Assembly (NCBI GenBank): GCA_022736275.1 | Contig: DZBJ01000016.1 | Span: 1-57,987 of the forward strand | Length of the DNA stretch: 57,987 nucleotides | Reading direction: 5' to 3' | From: Rikenella microfusus | Lineage (GTDB): Bacteria; Bacteroidota; Bacteroidia; Bacteroidales; VadinHA17 | Shown: piece after piece, positions 1-8,846 of the stretch | How the letters are laid out: each line of letters opens with the position of its first letter | How positions within the stretch are numbered: position 1 is the stretch's first letter | Translations under genes and position numbers: made by a program | Notes under the pieces: generated by a model | Told to the model about the DNA's origin: nothing | Databases searched by the model: none | What the model saw: the letters and a program-made list of their open reading frames with translations, nothing else

Positions 1-210
1 CTCCCCGGTCCATGGGCCGGTTACCCGGTGTGGAAGGCCTTATATCCGGTTTCTGCTCGTCAGAACAATAATTCGCCTTAAGCTTCCTTCATATCCGCGG
101 TCACCCGCAGCACCCTTGCTCTCGGCTTTGAGATTCCGGTCATTACGGCTCCCTTGGGACTTGGTCTGTATTACCCCTCACCCTTGGGATTTACTACATG
201 CCCGGCACAC
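1..210 (-). mobile_element. Group II intron, 5' part of domain I, cut by the window edge
   Basis: Read on the minus strand, the segment starting at 210 opens with GTGTGCCGGGCATG, which fits the GUGYG 5' end of bacterial group II introns. It continues with segments typical of domain I, such as a GGTGA...ATACAGAC stretch and, near 40-65, TCTGACGAGCAGAAACCGG followed by ATATAAGG. No reverse transcriptase gene is visible, because the intron would continue to the left of base 1. The 5' exon side (211-236 on the plus strand) carries a short hairpin, ACCGC-TAC-GCGGT at 221-233. Insertion just after a hairpin is known for class C introns. The class, the exact 3' end and whether the intron is intact cannot be judged here. 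Confidence 0.68.
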
Positions 211-218
211 CAACAATT

Positions 219-312
219 TAACCGCTACGCGGTAATGGTTGGTAGTAGACCATTAACTATTGCAACAAGTATGCTGCCCCGTTAATTATTGGTCGTAGAC
301 CATAAAATGTTG
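219..312. repeat. Small hairpins and a 50-base-period imperfect direct repeat downstream of ade
   Basis: Two 31-base segments (232-262 and 282-312) align without gaps at about three quarters identity with a 50-base period. Each contains a mini-hairpin: TGGT-AGTAG-ACCA at 240-252 and TGGTC-GTA-GACCA at 290-302. A third hairpin, ACCGC-TAC-GCGGT, lies at 221-233. The stretch separates the end of ade from the group II intron. It may hold the terminator of the minus-strand operon or part of the intron target, but no T-tract typical of an intrinsic terminator is seen. Confidence 0.45.
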
Positions 313-338
313 TAGGTCAGCGCCGTATGGGCAGGACA

Positions 339-1982
339 TTAGATTTTCTCTCCTGGCCAGGCTTTGTGAATAAAGAGCGGGACATGCCGGAAGGCGATGC
401 CGTCAAACAGTCCTCTGTCACTCAGTTTCAGGCGTGGTATCACCAGCAGTGCCATGAATGAGAGAGTCATATAGGGGGCATCAAGATGAGAGCCGTAGCT
501 TCTGACAGTCTCCGAGAGCCGATCGTACCGTGCCGCCATTGCCGTCACAGGCATATCTGACATTATGCCTGCCACGGGCAGTTTAAGGATATCGGAACCC
601 TCCTCCGAAACGGCAGACATTCCTCCTTCGGCCTCAATTATCAGGTTTATTGCAGCAACAATATCGCGGTCATTGGTGCCAACGGCAATTATATTATGGC
701 TGTCATGGGCAACAGATGAGGCCATCGCCCCCTTCTTAAGGCCAAATCCCCTTACAAACCCGACTGATGGCGGCCTGTCATTATATCTCTCCTTGACAAC
801 GATTTTAATAATGTCTTCGTCAAGCCGGGGATTAACAAACTCCTCTTCTCCTGCGGGCGCCTCCCCCGAGCCTGTCACCAGGGAGCCATTCTCAGCTACG
901 ATAACCCGTATTTTACCACCCTCGTTTGGTACGCGTATCTCATCAGTGAGAAGTCGCGTGCATTTAAATCTGTTTACTTTTTTTATTTCGCCCGGGCTGA
1001 AGAGAGCCTGCTGACCGTCATAGACCAGATGACCATCTATCCAGGTCTGCAGCACATTCATTTTTGCCGGATCGTCGACCACAATAAAATCAGCCGGATC
1101 ACCCACTCTCAACAATCCTGCGCCTGTTCTGTAATGTTCAGCCGTGTTTACCGAGGCTGCCCGCACCACATTGAACAGGTCATACCCCATTACAATCAAT
1201 CGCGCCACCAGCCTGTTTATGTGTCCCTTTGCAAGCGTTTCAGGATGCAGGTCATCAGTACAAAGCATCACCTCTGCCGGATAGTAATGGAGAAGCGGGG
1301 CAAGGATTTCAAGATTTTTGGCAGCACTGCCCTCCCTGATAAGGATCTTCATACCTCCTGAAATCTTCTCCAGGGCCTCTTCAAGCGAAGTACACTCATG
1401 GTCCGTTGATATTCCTGAACCAATATACTTCCTCAGCTCCTCCCCTGTCAGTCCCGGCGCATGCCCATCTACCGGCACTCCTGCATTTCTCGCTACTTCA
1501 AGCTTTCTGTGTACTTCAACATCGTCATATATTACTCCCGGGAAATTCATCATCTCTGCAAGAAATCCGACTCTCTTATCACTGAGAAGCTCAGCAATAT
1601 CTTCTGCTCCTATCTTAGCGCCTGCGCTTTCAGAAGATGTTGCAGGTACACATGAAGGTGCCCCGAAAAGCATCCTTAGCGGAACGGTTTGGGCATTGTC
1701 AAGCATGAATCTTACCCCTTCCTTCCCCAGAACATTTGCTATTTCATGCGGATCAGCAACAACGGCTACAGTACCATGCTTCACTGCAGCCACAGCAAAA
1801 TGTGAGGGTACAAGCATACTGCTTTCTATGTGCACATGCGCATCTGCCAGTCCAGGCATGATATAGACATCCGGAGCCTCATCCGTTTCAGCAATGCCAG
1901 CTACCTTCCCTGCCTCAATAGTAAGAGTTCCGGGATAGATACGTCTCTGGTGAACATCAATTATCTTTCCACTGATTTTCAT
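339..1982 (-). CDS. ade: Adenine deaminase (AdeC type)
   Basis: The product (547 residues) should convert adenine to hypoxanthine and ammonia in purine salvage, in the cytoplasm. It has an amidohydrolase-type N-terminal domain with the metal motif HVHIESS at residues 49-55 and ADPHE at 76-80. The C-terminal half matches the extra domain of the Ade family, and length fits (about 550-590 residues). I chose the ATG at 1982-1980 (MKISGKIID). The frame stays open upstream to 2018, but that extension runs into the parS-like palindrome at 2002-2017, and residue 1 of MKIS fits the family start. It is the last gene of the minus-strand operon after mnmG, separated by 42 bases. Confidence 0.93.
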   Translation of the reverse strand: MKISGKIIDVHQRRIYPGTLTIEAGKVAGIAETDEAPDVYIMPGLADAHVHIESSMLVPSHFAVAAVKHGTVAVVADPHEIANVLGKEGVRFMLDNAQTVPLRMLFGAPSCVPATSSESAGAKIGAEDIAELLSDKRVGFLAEMMNFPGVIYDDVEVHRKLEVARNAGVPVDGHAPGLTGEELRKYIGSGISTDHECTSLEEALEKISGGMKILIREGSAAKNLEILAPLLHYYPAEVMLCTDDLHPETLAKGHINRLVARLIVMGYDLFNVVRAASVNTAEHYRTGAGLLRVGDPADFIVVDDPAKMNVLQTWIDGHLVYDGQQALFSPGEIKKVNRFKCTRLLTDEIRVPNEGGKIRVIVAENGSLVTGSGEAPAGEEEFVNPRLDEDIIKIVVKERYNDRPPSVGFVRGFGLKKGAMASSVAHDSHNIIAVGTNDRDIVAAINLIIEAEGGMSAVSEEGSDILKLPVAGIMSDMPVTAMAARYDRLSETVRSYGSHLDAPYMTLSFMALLVIPRLKLSDRGLFDGIAFRHVPLFIHKAWPGEKI

Positions 1983-2001
1983 AATATATAATAAAAAAGT
2001 A

Positions 2002-2017
2002 TGTTCCACGTGGAACA
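2002..2017. other. parS-like ParB-binding palindrome
   Basis: TGTTCCACGTGGAACA is a perfect 16-base palindrome, extended by an A/T pair to 18 bases (2001-2018). It is identical to a known parS form, for example in Pseudomonas, and close to the Bacillus form. It lies in the short gap between mnmG and ade. mnmG is an origin-proximal gene in many bacteria and parS sites cluster near the origin, so the context supports centromere function. No parA or parB gene is inside the window, so binding is inferred. Confidence 0.7.
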
Positions 2018-2024
2018 TATTGGA

Positions 2025-3899
2025 TTATCTTCCCAGATACATAATGAGAATAGAAACATCAGAGGTTGACACGCCGCTGATTCTTGAAGCCTGTCCTATG
2101 TTGCCAGGCCTGATTTTTGACAGTTTCTGCCTACCCTCCGTTGATATTGATGTCAACTCTTCATATTCTATATCATCCGGTATTTTCAGATCTTCAAGTC
2201 TTTTTATCTTGTCCGCCAATCCCCTCTCACGCTCGAGGTAACCAGAGTACTTGATCCTGATCTCTGCTGCTTCAATTATCTCTCGTTTCCTTTCGGAAGA
2301 GTTGCAACGAAGTTCCCCTGACCCAGGTATTATTGCAAGCAGCTCCCCAAGGCTTACCTGGGGCCTTGAAGCTATATTGATTGCTTTTATTTTCTGACTT
2401 ATTTCCGCGGTTCCATTCTCAACAAGAAATGAATTTATATCTGAGGGTGAAATGCTGCGCTTTCTTACGAAATCTACTACCCCTTCAACCATGCTGTACT
2501 TTTCCTCCTGCCGCTTCAATCTCTCCTTCGATGCAGTACCAAGTGCATAAGCAATTGGCGTGAGTCTCTCATCCGCGTTGTCCTGCCTCAGCAGAATCCG
2601 GTATTCCGCCCTTGACGTAAACATCCGGTAAGGTTCATCAATGCCCTTTGTGACGAGGTCATCAATCAGAACGCCTATATAAGCTTCATCACGTTTCAGG
2701 ATGAACGGATCCTTTCCTCTCACTTTCAGCACGGCATTGATGCCTGCCATCAAGCCCTGGGCCCCGGCTTCTTCATATCCTGTAGTGCCGTTTATCTGCC
2801 CTGCGAAAAAGAGTCCGCTCACTCTCTTTGTTTCCAGCGTATGCCTCAGTTGAGTTGGCTGAAAAAAATCATATTCAATAGCGTAACCGGGCCTGTATAT
2901 TACCACATGTTCCAGTCCCTTTATTTTCTGCAGTGCATTAAGCTGCGTCTCAAGTTTAAGGCTGCTTGCGAACCCGTTTATGTAGTATTCATTAGTGTCC
3001 CATCCCTCTGGTTCGAGGAAGAGCTGGTGAGATTCCTTCTCGGCAAAGGTAACTATCTTGTCTTCAACGCTCGGACAATACCGTGGTCCCCGGCCCTTTA
3101 TCCTTCCGGTGAAGAGAGGAGAAAAATTCAGTCCCTCCCTCAACACCCTGTGTGCATCTTCATTGGTATGTGTTATCCAGCAGCTTCTTTCGTCACGGAT
3201 TTTAATCTTATCGTGCAGATATGAAAAAGAGCGCCCATCACCATCACCTTTCTGTTCGGTCATCTTTTTGAGCTCTATGCTTCTTCCGTCAACTCTTGCG
3301 CTGGTTCCTGTTTTCAGTCTCTCGACACTGAAGCCGAGATCTCTTAACTGATCACTGATACCTTTCGATGCAGCGTCGCCTGATCTACCACCGGGCATTG
3401 TATTGAATCCGACATGCATCAATCCATTCAGGAAAGTGCCGTTTGTCAGAATCACTGCATCAGCCCTGAACTCAGTTCCGAATGTTGTAGCTACACCCGT
3501 TACCTTATCATCTTCCAGGATCAGCCTGTCAGCCTGCTCCTGCCATATGCTGAGATTGTCCGTCTCTTCCAATGCCTTGCGCCATTCCCTGCTGAAGAGC
3601 ATCCTGTCACACTGCGCCCTCGGGCTCCACATTGCCGGACCCTTGCTTTTGTTCAGCATCCTGAACTGTAGCATGGTGCGGTCAGTGATAATTCCCGACA
3701 TGCCACCCAATGCGTCTATTTCCCTGATAATCTGTCCCTTGGCGATGCCCCCCATGGCGGGATTGCATGACATCTGTGCTAACTTCGTCATATCCATGGT
3801 CACAAGGAGGGTCCTGGCACCCATGGTCGCGGCTATATAAGCAGCCTCACACCCGGCGTGCCCGCCGCCGACAACAATTATATCATATCTGAAATTCAT
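2025..3899 (-). CDS. mnmG: tRNA uridine-5-carboxymethylaminomethyl(34) synthesis enzyme MnmG
   Basis: This 624-residue flavoprotein works with MnmE to place the carboxymethylaminomethyl group on wobble uridine 34 of several tRNAs. The N-terminus shows the FAD dinucleotide-binding loop [10 protein letters not shown] at residues 11-20, followed by the family segment around [12 protein letters not shown] (about 44-55). The C-terminal part has the family's helical domain, and length is normal. The start codon overlaps the ybeY stop by four bases (ATGA), so the two are probably translationally coupled. The gene lies inside the minus-strand operon and next to the parS-like site, which suggests that this region may be near the chromosome origin. 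Confidence 0.97.
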   Translation of the reverse strand: MNFRYDIIVVGGGHAGCEAAYIAATMGARTLLVTMDMTKLAQMSCNPAMGGIAKGQIIREIDALGGMSGIITDRTMLQFRMLNKSKGPAMWSPRAQCDRMLFSREWRKALEETDNLSIWQEQADRLILEDDKVTGVATTFGTEFRADAVILTNGTFLNGLMHVGFNTMPGGRSGDAASKGISDQLRDLGFSVERLKTGTSARVDGRSIELKKMTEQKGDGDGRSFSYLHDKIKIRDERSCWITHTNEDAHRVLREGLNFSPLFTGRIKGRGPRYCPSVEDKIVTFAEKESHQLFLEPEGWDTNEYYINGFASSLKLETQLNALQKIKGLEHVVIYRPGYAIEYDFFQPTQLRHTLETKRVSGLFFAGQINGTTGYEEAGAQGLMAGINAVLKVRGKDPFILKRDEAYIGVLIDDLVTKGIDEPYRMFTSRAEYRILLRQDNADERLTPIAYALGTASKERLKRQEEKYSMVEGVVDFVRKRSISPSDINSFLVENGTAEISQKIKAINIASRPQVSLGELLAIIPGSGELRCNSSERKREIIEAAEIRIKYSGYLERERGLADKIKRLEDLKIPDDIEYEELTSISTEGRQKLSKIRPGNIGQASRISGVSTSDVSILIMYLGR

Positions 3900-4318
3900 T
3901 CGGCATATGATAAGGCCAGATACATCTCTTCCATCTCAGACATCTTCTTCTTCTCCTCAGCTGTTCTGTCATCATACCCGCATAAGTGAAGGAATCCGTG
4001 AAATATGACTCGCTTCATCTCTGAATCAGTCTTAACGCCATATTTTTCCGCGTTCTCCCTGACTCTTTCCGCACTTATATAGATTTCTCCGTTAACGGTC
4101 TTACCATTGTTGTAATCGAAAGTGATTATGTCAGTGTAGTAGTCGCGACCCAGAAATTCCCTGTTGATTTCGTACAACTTATCATCACTTGTAATAATGA
4201 CATCAGCCGCCCCTCCTCTCATGCCGGCATCACTCACGATCCGGCTGATGATTTTTTTTGTCAGTTTGCTATCGCGCAGCCTGAATTTCCTGATATCGTA
4301 ATGAAAATTTATTTTCAA
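3896..4318 (-). CDS. ybeY: Endoribonuclease YbeY (rRNA maturation)
   Basis: YbeY is a small metal-dependent RNase involved in 16S rRNA 3'-end processing and ribosome quality control. The 140-residue product has the signature [11 protein letters not shown] at residues 107-117. H107 and H111 are the first two metal ligands. The third position, usually His in Proteobacteria, is Asp117; from memory, Bacteroidota homologues also vary here, so I do not read it as inactivation. It sits between the RsbW-like gene (four bases upstream) and mnmG (four-base overlap). Confidence 0.93.
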   Translation of the reverse strand: MKINFHYDIRKFRLRDSKLTKKIISRIVSDAGMRGGAADVIITSDDKLYEINREFLGRDYYTDIITFDYNNGKTVNGEIYISAERVRENAEKYGVKTDSEMKRVIFHGFLHLCGYDDRTAEEKKKMSEMEEMYLALSYAE

Positions 4319-4322
4319 GGGT

Positions 4323-4715
4323 TCAGTACCTGAAACTCATCTTAACTTCATTCCCTGAGTCATTGTATTCGATGGCATCTGCCAGGCTCCTCATAATAAA
4401 CACTCCGCGTCCGTGAAGGTTCTCAATGTTCGCCTGATCAGTAGGATCCGGTAACGTATCATATTTGAATCCCTCGCCCTGGTCTGTTACTGTAACGTCA
4501 AACGTGTTTCCGTCAGCTGTGAAATTTACAGTCACCATTTTACTGGCATCACCCTTATTCCCATGCAGAATAGCATTATTGACAGCCTCCACCGTTGATA
4601 TCAATATCTTACCGTATACCTCATCAGGGATACCAAGTTTCTTTGATAATGTATCAACCAGCGTTTCAACAACGCGCAGCTTCTCAACGTCTGAATTTAT
4701 AGTAATGCTTTCCAT
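4323..4715 (-). CDS. RsbW-like ATP-binding protein (GHKL fold, anti-sigma type)
   Basis: A stand-alone 130-residue GHKL ATPase domain of the RsbW/SpoIIAB type. The N-box is EAVNNAILHGN at residues 43-53, the G1 box is DQGEGF at 78-83, and the G2 segment is HGRGVFIM at 101-108. Such proteins bind and inhibit sigma factors or phosphorylate anti-anti-sigma proteins. Here there is no STAS partner, phosphatase or sigma gene nearby, so the target is unknown. It has no histidine-kinase dimerisation domain. Position directly before ybeY and mnmG suggests a constitutively expressed gene. Confidence 0.85.
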   Translation of the reverse strand: MESITINSDVEKLRVVETLVDTLSKKLGIPDEVYGKILISTVEAVNNAILHGNKGDASKMVTVNFTADGNTFDVTVTDQGEGFKYDTLPDPTDQANIENLHGRGVFIMRSLADAIEYNDSGNEVKMSFRY

Positions 4716-4772
4716 CCTGATTCCCTATCTGTTTTTATACTGACAGGGCTTATAATTTGTTGCAAAATTTAG

Positions 4773-5954
4773 TCATTTTTTTAACAGCCACACCTCGGGG
4801 TCAAGCTTTTTCTTTTCCTCGTATATCATAAATTTCAGGACTGACTTTCCCCCGTTGGAACTGTCGGGGTAAACATCACCCAGAACCTGACCAAGGCTGA
4901 TACTGTCCCCGGCCTTTACCCTGACATTAATAAGGTTCTGGTAAACCGTCAGGTATTTACCGTGTCTTAAAATCACAGCCATGTTTGCCCCCGATATTGC
5001 AAAAACGCGCACAACCTCGCCTTTGAATACTGACTTAGCCTGTGTCTGGCCCCCCGATGTAATCTCAATGCCAATATTGTCTTCGGTCACATTCTTCAGA
5101 ACCGGGTGTGGCTGGAGTCCAAAATGGCTTGTAATTATCCCCTTCTCTACAGGCCAGGGGAGACGGCTCCGGTTTTCCCCGAAAGACTCTCCTATCAATT
5201 TCATCTCGTTGCTCATAGGAGTTACCGAACTCCTTTTCCTCTCTTCCTCAATAAGCCTTGCAATCTCATTTTCTACCTGCCTCGCTATTCTCCTTTTCTC
5301 TTCAAGCTCCTGCTTAAGCTGCTTCTCCTTCCTGCTCAGTGTCGTCACCAGCTTTTCCTTCTTGTTCTGTTCAACACTCAGAATCTGCTTTTGCCTTACC
5401 TCCTTATTCTTCAGATCATTTACATTCTTCCTGTCCTTTTCCAGTCTCTCCTTTGTGTCCTGAAGCTCAAGGTATATGGTCTCTATTATTTCACTCTCCT
5501 TTCTTCTGTACCTGGAAACCTGCTGAATATATTTCAGTCTTTTGTACCCCTGGTTGAAGTCTGCAGAAGAGAGGATGAATGCCAAGGCAGGAGTGCCCTT
5601 TGTCGCCTTGAAAGCACTTACGATTGAGTTGGCATATTCCTTTTTGAGATTGCCAAGATCCTGCTCAAGCATTTCCGTTGCCAGCCTGTTCAGCGATATC
5701 CGGTATTCAAGAAGGCTAATCTCCTTTCCATATTCGTTAATCAGCTTCTCTCGCAAATTAAGCTGTTTCCCAATCACCCTCAGTTCATTCAGGTTTTCAG
5801 TCTTCTGTGTAGCAGTGGTTTTAAGCATCCGGTCAACATATTCAATCTCCTGGAGATTCTTCTTCCTGAGGTCTTCCAGTTCAGCCCTCGACTGTCCTGC
5901 GAGGCTTATCCCGGCAGCAATGAGAAAAATGAATATGAGACTAATTCTTCTCAT
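4773..5954 (-). CDS. EnvC-like protein: coiled coil plus degenerate LytM (M23) domain
   Basis: This 393-residue protein has an N-terminal signal peptide (residues 1 to about 20, ending ...SLAGQ), a long charged coiled coil to about residue 250, and a C-terminal LytM/M23-like domain (about 265-393). The zinc-binding residues of active M23 enzymes are missing: the usual HxGxD segment reads NIGIEI and the final HxH region reads LTVYQNL. It therefore resembles EnvC/NlpD-type activators, which regulate amidases during cell separation rather than cutting peptidoglycan. Its start overlaps the DUF4292 gene by four bases; the adjoining lipoproteins suggest an envelope-biogenesis operon. Confidence 0.85.
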   Translation of the reverse strand: MRRISLIFIFLIAAGISLAGQSRAELEDLRKKNLQEIEYVDRMLKTTATQKTENLNELRVIGKQLNLREKLINEYGKEISLLEYRISLNRLATEMLEQDLGNLKKEYANSIVSAFKATKGTPALAFILSSADFNQGYKRLKYIQQVSRYRRKESEIIETIYLELQDTKERLEKDRKNVNDLKNKEVRQKQILSVEQNKKEKLVTTLSRKEKQLKQELEEKRRIARQVENEIARLIEEERKRSSVTPMSNEMKLIGESFGENRSRLPWPVEKGIITSHFGLQPHPVLKNVTEDNIGIEITSGGQTQAKSVFKGEVVRVFAISGANMAVILRHGKYLTVYQNLINVRVKAGDSISLGQVLGDVYPDSSNGGKSVLKFMIYEEKKKLDPEVWLLKK

Positions 5955-6715
5955 AAAGTACCTCGTTTATAAGAAGGAAGAGAAAACTCGATCTCTTCAT
6001 CATATACGCTTATAAAATCGTCAATCGTGAGTTTGACCAGTAACATTTTTTTGTTCTCTTTCATCACTATCTCGGATGCATATTTCACATCCCCATTGCT
6101 CCTGAAGTAACTGAAATCAAGTGTTATCTCACGTCCTGTGCCAGGTGATTTAATTTGCTCCCTGCATACTTTTGATTCATCCGGGCAAACAGTAATTTCG
6201 TTCTCAAAATCCTTGTCCGATATTTCCAGTATCAGCTCTCCCTGTTCCGTCATCCTGTAATTAAGGAAGTCCTCATCCGGCAGGTCACCAAAAATAACCT
6301 CCATGAAATTATCGGGCAGACCGTTCTTTTTCATTACAGCATCCTTTTTACCGACGTAGACAATCCGGCTGATTCTGTCGATGGCCGCAATATCGTTTCC
6401 AACTGCGATCAGCCTGAGCAGTTCTATACCAAGAGGACCCTTTACAGCTGCCACCATGTCTCCCTTACTGTTCAGTCTGGCAGTAAAACCGAAGCTGCCA
6501 TCAAATTCAGTACCCTCCAGCTCAATCCTGCCCCTCTTTATTACAAAGCCCTTCCCGCTAATATTGTAATTTCCCACATTGCTGATGATTGCGCCAATAC
6601 TCGAATCCGCAGTGACTGCGGAAACTTTAGTACTCTTCCTCCTCCTGCTGGCGGAACAACCTGCCAGCAGAATGATCATACAAGCTATCAGCGCTGTGCT
6701 CAGTCCCTTTCGCAT
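5951..6715 (-). CDS. DUF4292 family lipoprotein
   Basis: A 254-residue protein with a lipoprotein signal peptide ending in LLAGC, so the lipidated residue would be Cys20. The rest fits the Bacteroidota family DUF4292, which has a LolA/LolB-like beta-sheet look (repeated strands such as FVIKRGRIELEG and GFTARLNSKGD). Its function is not established; placement between a TPR lipoprotein and an EnvC-like protein suggests a role at the outer membrane or in envelope assembly. It overlaps the TPR gene by 16 bases and the EnvC-like gene by four. Confidence 0.8.
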   Translation of the reverse strand: MRKGLSTALIACMIILLAGCSASRRRKSTKVSAVTADSSIGAIISNVGNYNISGKGFVIKRGRIELEGTEFDGSFGFTARLNSKGDMVAAVKGPLGIELLRLIAVGNDIAAIDRISRIVYVGKKDAVMKKNGLPDNFMEVIFGDLPDEDFLNYRMTEQGELILEISDKDFENEITVCPDESKVCREQIKSPGTGREITLDFSYFRSNGDVKYASEIVMKENKKMLLVKLTIDDFISVYDEEIEFSLPSYKRGTL

Positions 6716-8415
6716 TCTATTATCTCCTCTTCGAGGTATGTTTTCGTGCTGTCCAGATCAAGTGCGCTACGCCAGTAATCAACCGCCTCATTACACTTAC
6801 CCATGGCCTTTAATATGTATCCCATATGCTCAAGGACTTCCGGATCCCTTTCTCCCTCTTTTTCAAAGATCCGCATCATTGCACTGTAAGCACTCCTGTA
6901 CTTTCCCATTTTATAGAGAACCCACGCATATGTGTCAATATAAGTGTCATTGTCGCCCTCTTTCTCCATGACCTTATCAGCCATCTTCAGGGCTTTCATC
7001 AGATCGCGGTCTCTCTCAGCAAGGAAATAGGCATAGTTATTAAGCACCAGTGTCTCTTCGGGGGAAATCACCAGTGCCTCCTCATAAAATGCATATGCAC
7101 CTTCAAAGTCTTTCATCCGATACTTCAGATCGCCCATCATGGAAAGGACCTGCACCTTTATCTCTTCGTTATTGCCAGCAAGGATAAGGGCCTTCTTAAG
7201 CTCGGCGTCAGCAATCTCATATTCCTTCAGTTCCATGGCGGCAATGGCGTAGTACACCTTGCCCAGAATGCTCCGATTGTTCTCCCTTGAATAGAGGGCA
7301 GCAAGGTCAAATAATTTTTTATACTCTCTTTCACCGGCATAAAGCAGTATCAGCCTTTCCGACAGATAAAAGCCTGGCCTGACGGTTCTGAGCAACTCCT
7401 CGTATCTCCGGATTGCCTCTTCAGTTCTTCCGGCAACCTCATACATTGCAGGCCTCATCGAAAGTATCTCTTCATCGAGCGGATATTTTCCCTCAAGTAT
7501 CTTAAGGCTCTCTCCGAGCGACTCGTAATTCTCTCTTACATAAACCGTATCTCTGAGAAGCCTTCCTGCGACGGCCACCTTTCTTTCCCGTTCCACAAGC
7601 TCACTCTCAAAAACATTATTCAGGAAAACGGGATTTCCGGGGTATTCCTTCTTGTAGACAAGGTTCATCAGGTAGAGAAGCTGCGTCTCGATATTATCCG
7701 GATCCTGTGCTATGATTTCCTTATAGATACTGTCGCTTTTTTCCTCAAGGCCATTTACAAAATATATGTCAGCCAACAGAGCCTTGTACCTCATCTCCCC
7801 CGGCTCCTTTGCAATGAGTCTCTCAGTCCTTCTCGCAGCCTCATCCAGGTCACCCTTCATGATCAGTCCTGATATCATCATCAAAAACATATCATCACTC
7901 ATGGCTCCTTCCCTGTCAATGACCCTGAACAGAGAATCAGCCTTGTCTATCTCTCCATTTTCGGCATACAGCCCGGCAAGAATGCCGTTGACCTCCACGG
8001 CCCGGCTGTCGGCTTTAAGGGCACGTGTGAAGTATACCAGTGACGAGTCTTTCTGCTGATACTGTGTGAAAAGAGATCCGCAGGCGAGCTGGTACCAGTA
8101 GTTTCCGGGCTCAAGCCTTGCTGCTGCGGAGGCGTATTTCACCGCCATTTCACCCATGCCTGCTGCAGAATAGATCTGCGCCAGCTCGAACCAGGGCACT
8201 GCCCTTGATTTATCGATCTCAATACACTTCTCAAACAGGATCGCCGCATCATTGAGGTCCCCCACGTACTTCTGCCGCAAGGCCTCTGCAAGGAGGTAAT
8301 CATACCTGCTGTCAGTCTGTACTATGCTGACAGTTTCAGCAGAAGAGACTACCGCTTTATGCGTGCATCCGGCAGCTGCATACAATATCAGAAACAAAAT
8401 TGCTGCTTTCCTCAT
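6700..8415 (-). CDS. TPR-repeat lipoprotein
   Basis: A 571-residue protein with a lipobox ending in AAAGC (Cys17), followed by about a dozen tetratricopeptide-like helical pairs spanning roughly residues 35-565. Typical TPR residues are visible, for example [15 protein letters not shown], and [20 protein letters not shown] near residue 450. TPR proteins act as scaffolds, here in the periplasm at a membrane. The gene overlaps dut by four bases and the DUF4292 gene by 16, so expression is linked. The partner protein is unknown. Confidence 0.85.
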   Translation of the reverse strand: MRKAAILFLILYAAAGCTHKAVVSSAETVSIVQTDSRYDYLLAEALRQKYVGDLNDAAILFEKCIEIDKSRAVPWFELAQIYSAAGMGEMAVKYASAAARLEPGNYWYQLACGSLFTQYQQKDSSLVYFTRALKADSRAVEVNGILAGLYAENGEIDKADSLFRVIDREGAMSDDMFLMMISGLIMKGDLDEAARRTERLIAKEPGEMRYKALLADIYFVNGLEEKSDSIYKEIIAQDPDNIETQLLYLMNLVYKKEYPGNPVFLNNVFESELVERERKVAVAGRLLRDTVYVRENYESLGESLKILEGKYPLDEEILSMRPAMYEVAGRTEEAIRRYEELLRTVRPGFYLSERLILLYAGEREYKKLFDLAALYSRENNRSILGKVYYAIAAMELKEYEIADAELKKALILAGNNEEIKVQVLSMMGDLKYRMKDFEGAYAFYEEALVISPEETLVLNNYAYFLAERDRDLMKALKMADKVMEKEGDNDTYIDTYAWVLYKMGKYRSAYSAMMRIFEKEGERDPEVLEHMGYILKAMGKCNEAVDYWRSALDLDSTKTYLEEEIIECERD

Positions 8416-8846
8416 CTTTTCCCCGAATGGCCGAAACCTCCCGCTCCCCTTTCTGTTGTACTTATCTCTTCCGCCTGTATCATTTCTGCCTTCTCGTGAC
8501 TTGAAATTATCATCTGTGCAATCCGGTCACCGTTATTCACAGTGAACTCGGCCTGTGAAAGATTTATAAGTATCACTCCCACTTCACCCCGGTAATCAGC
8601 GTCAATTGTTCCAGGCGAGTTCAGCACTGTTATGCCGTGCTTCACCGCGAGACCGCTTCTAGGCCTGACCTGTGCCTCATAGCCAACGGGCAGCTCTATG
8701 AACAGACCGGTAGTTATAAGCATTCTCTCCAGCGGCCTGAGTGTTACCGGTCCGTCCGTGAAAGCCCTCAGGTCCATTCCGGCTGAATGCTCCGTTTCAT
8801 ACGCAGGCAAAGGATGGGGTGACTTATTTACTATTCTGATTTTCAT
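8412..8846 (-). CDS. dut: dUTP diphosphatase
   Basis: A trimeric dUTPase (144 residues) that hydrolyses dUTP to dUMP and pyrophosphate, keeping uracil out of DNA and feeding thymidylate synthesis. All five family motifs can be read: AGMDLRAF (22-29), RSGLA (63-67), [11 protein letters not shown] (79-89), GDRIAQMI (106-113) and the P-loop-like [10 protein letters not shown] (133-142). In the last motif, His140 stands where many homologues have Ser. It overlaps both neighbours by four bases (ATGA). Confidence 0.96.
   Translation of the reverse strand: MKIRIVNKSPHPLPAYETEHSAGMDLRAFTDGPVTLRPLERMLITTGLFIELPVGYEAQVRPRSGLAVKHGITVLNSPGTIDADYRGEVGVILINLSQAEFTVNNGDRIAQMIISSHEKAEMIQAEEISTTERGAGGFGHSGKR

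Noticed and set aside
565..1866. Several plus-strand open frames opposite ade
   Set aside because: Antisense shadows: Ser/Pro-rich translations without domains, fully inside a well-supported gene.
3896..4318. Loss of YbeY activity because the third His of the motif is Asp
   Set aside because: Asp can bind metal and, from memory, the same replacement occurs in other Bacteroidota; not evidence of inactivation.
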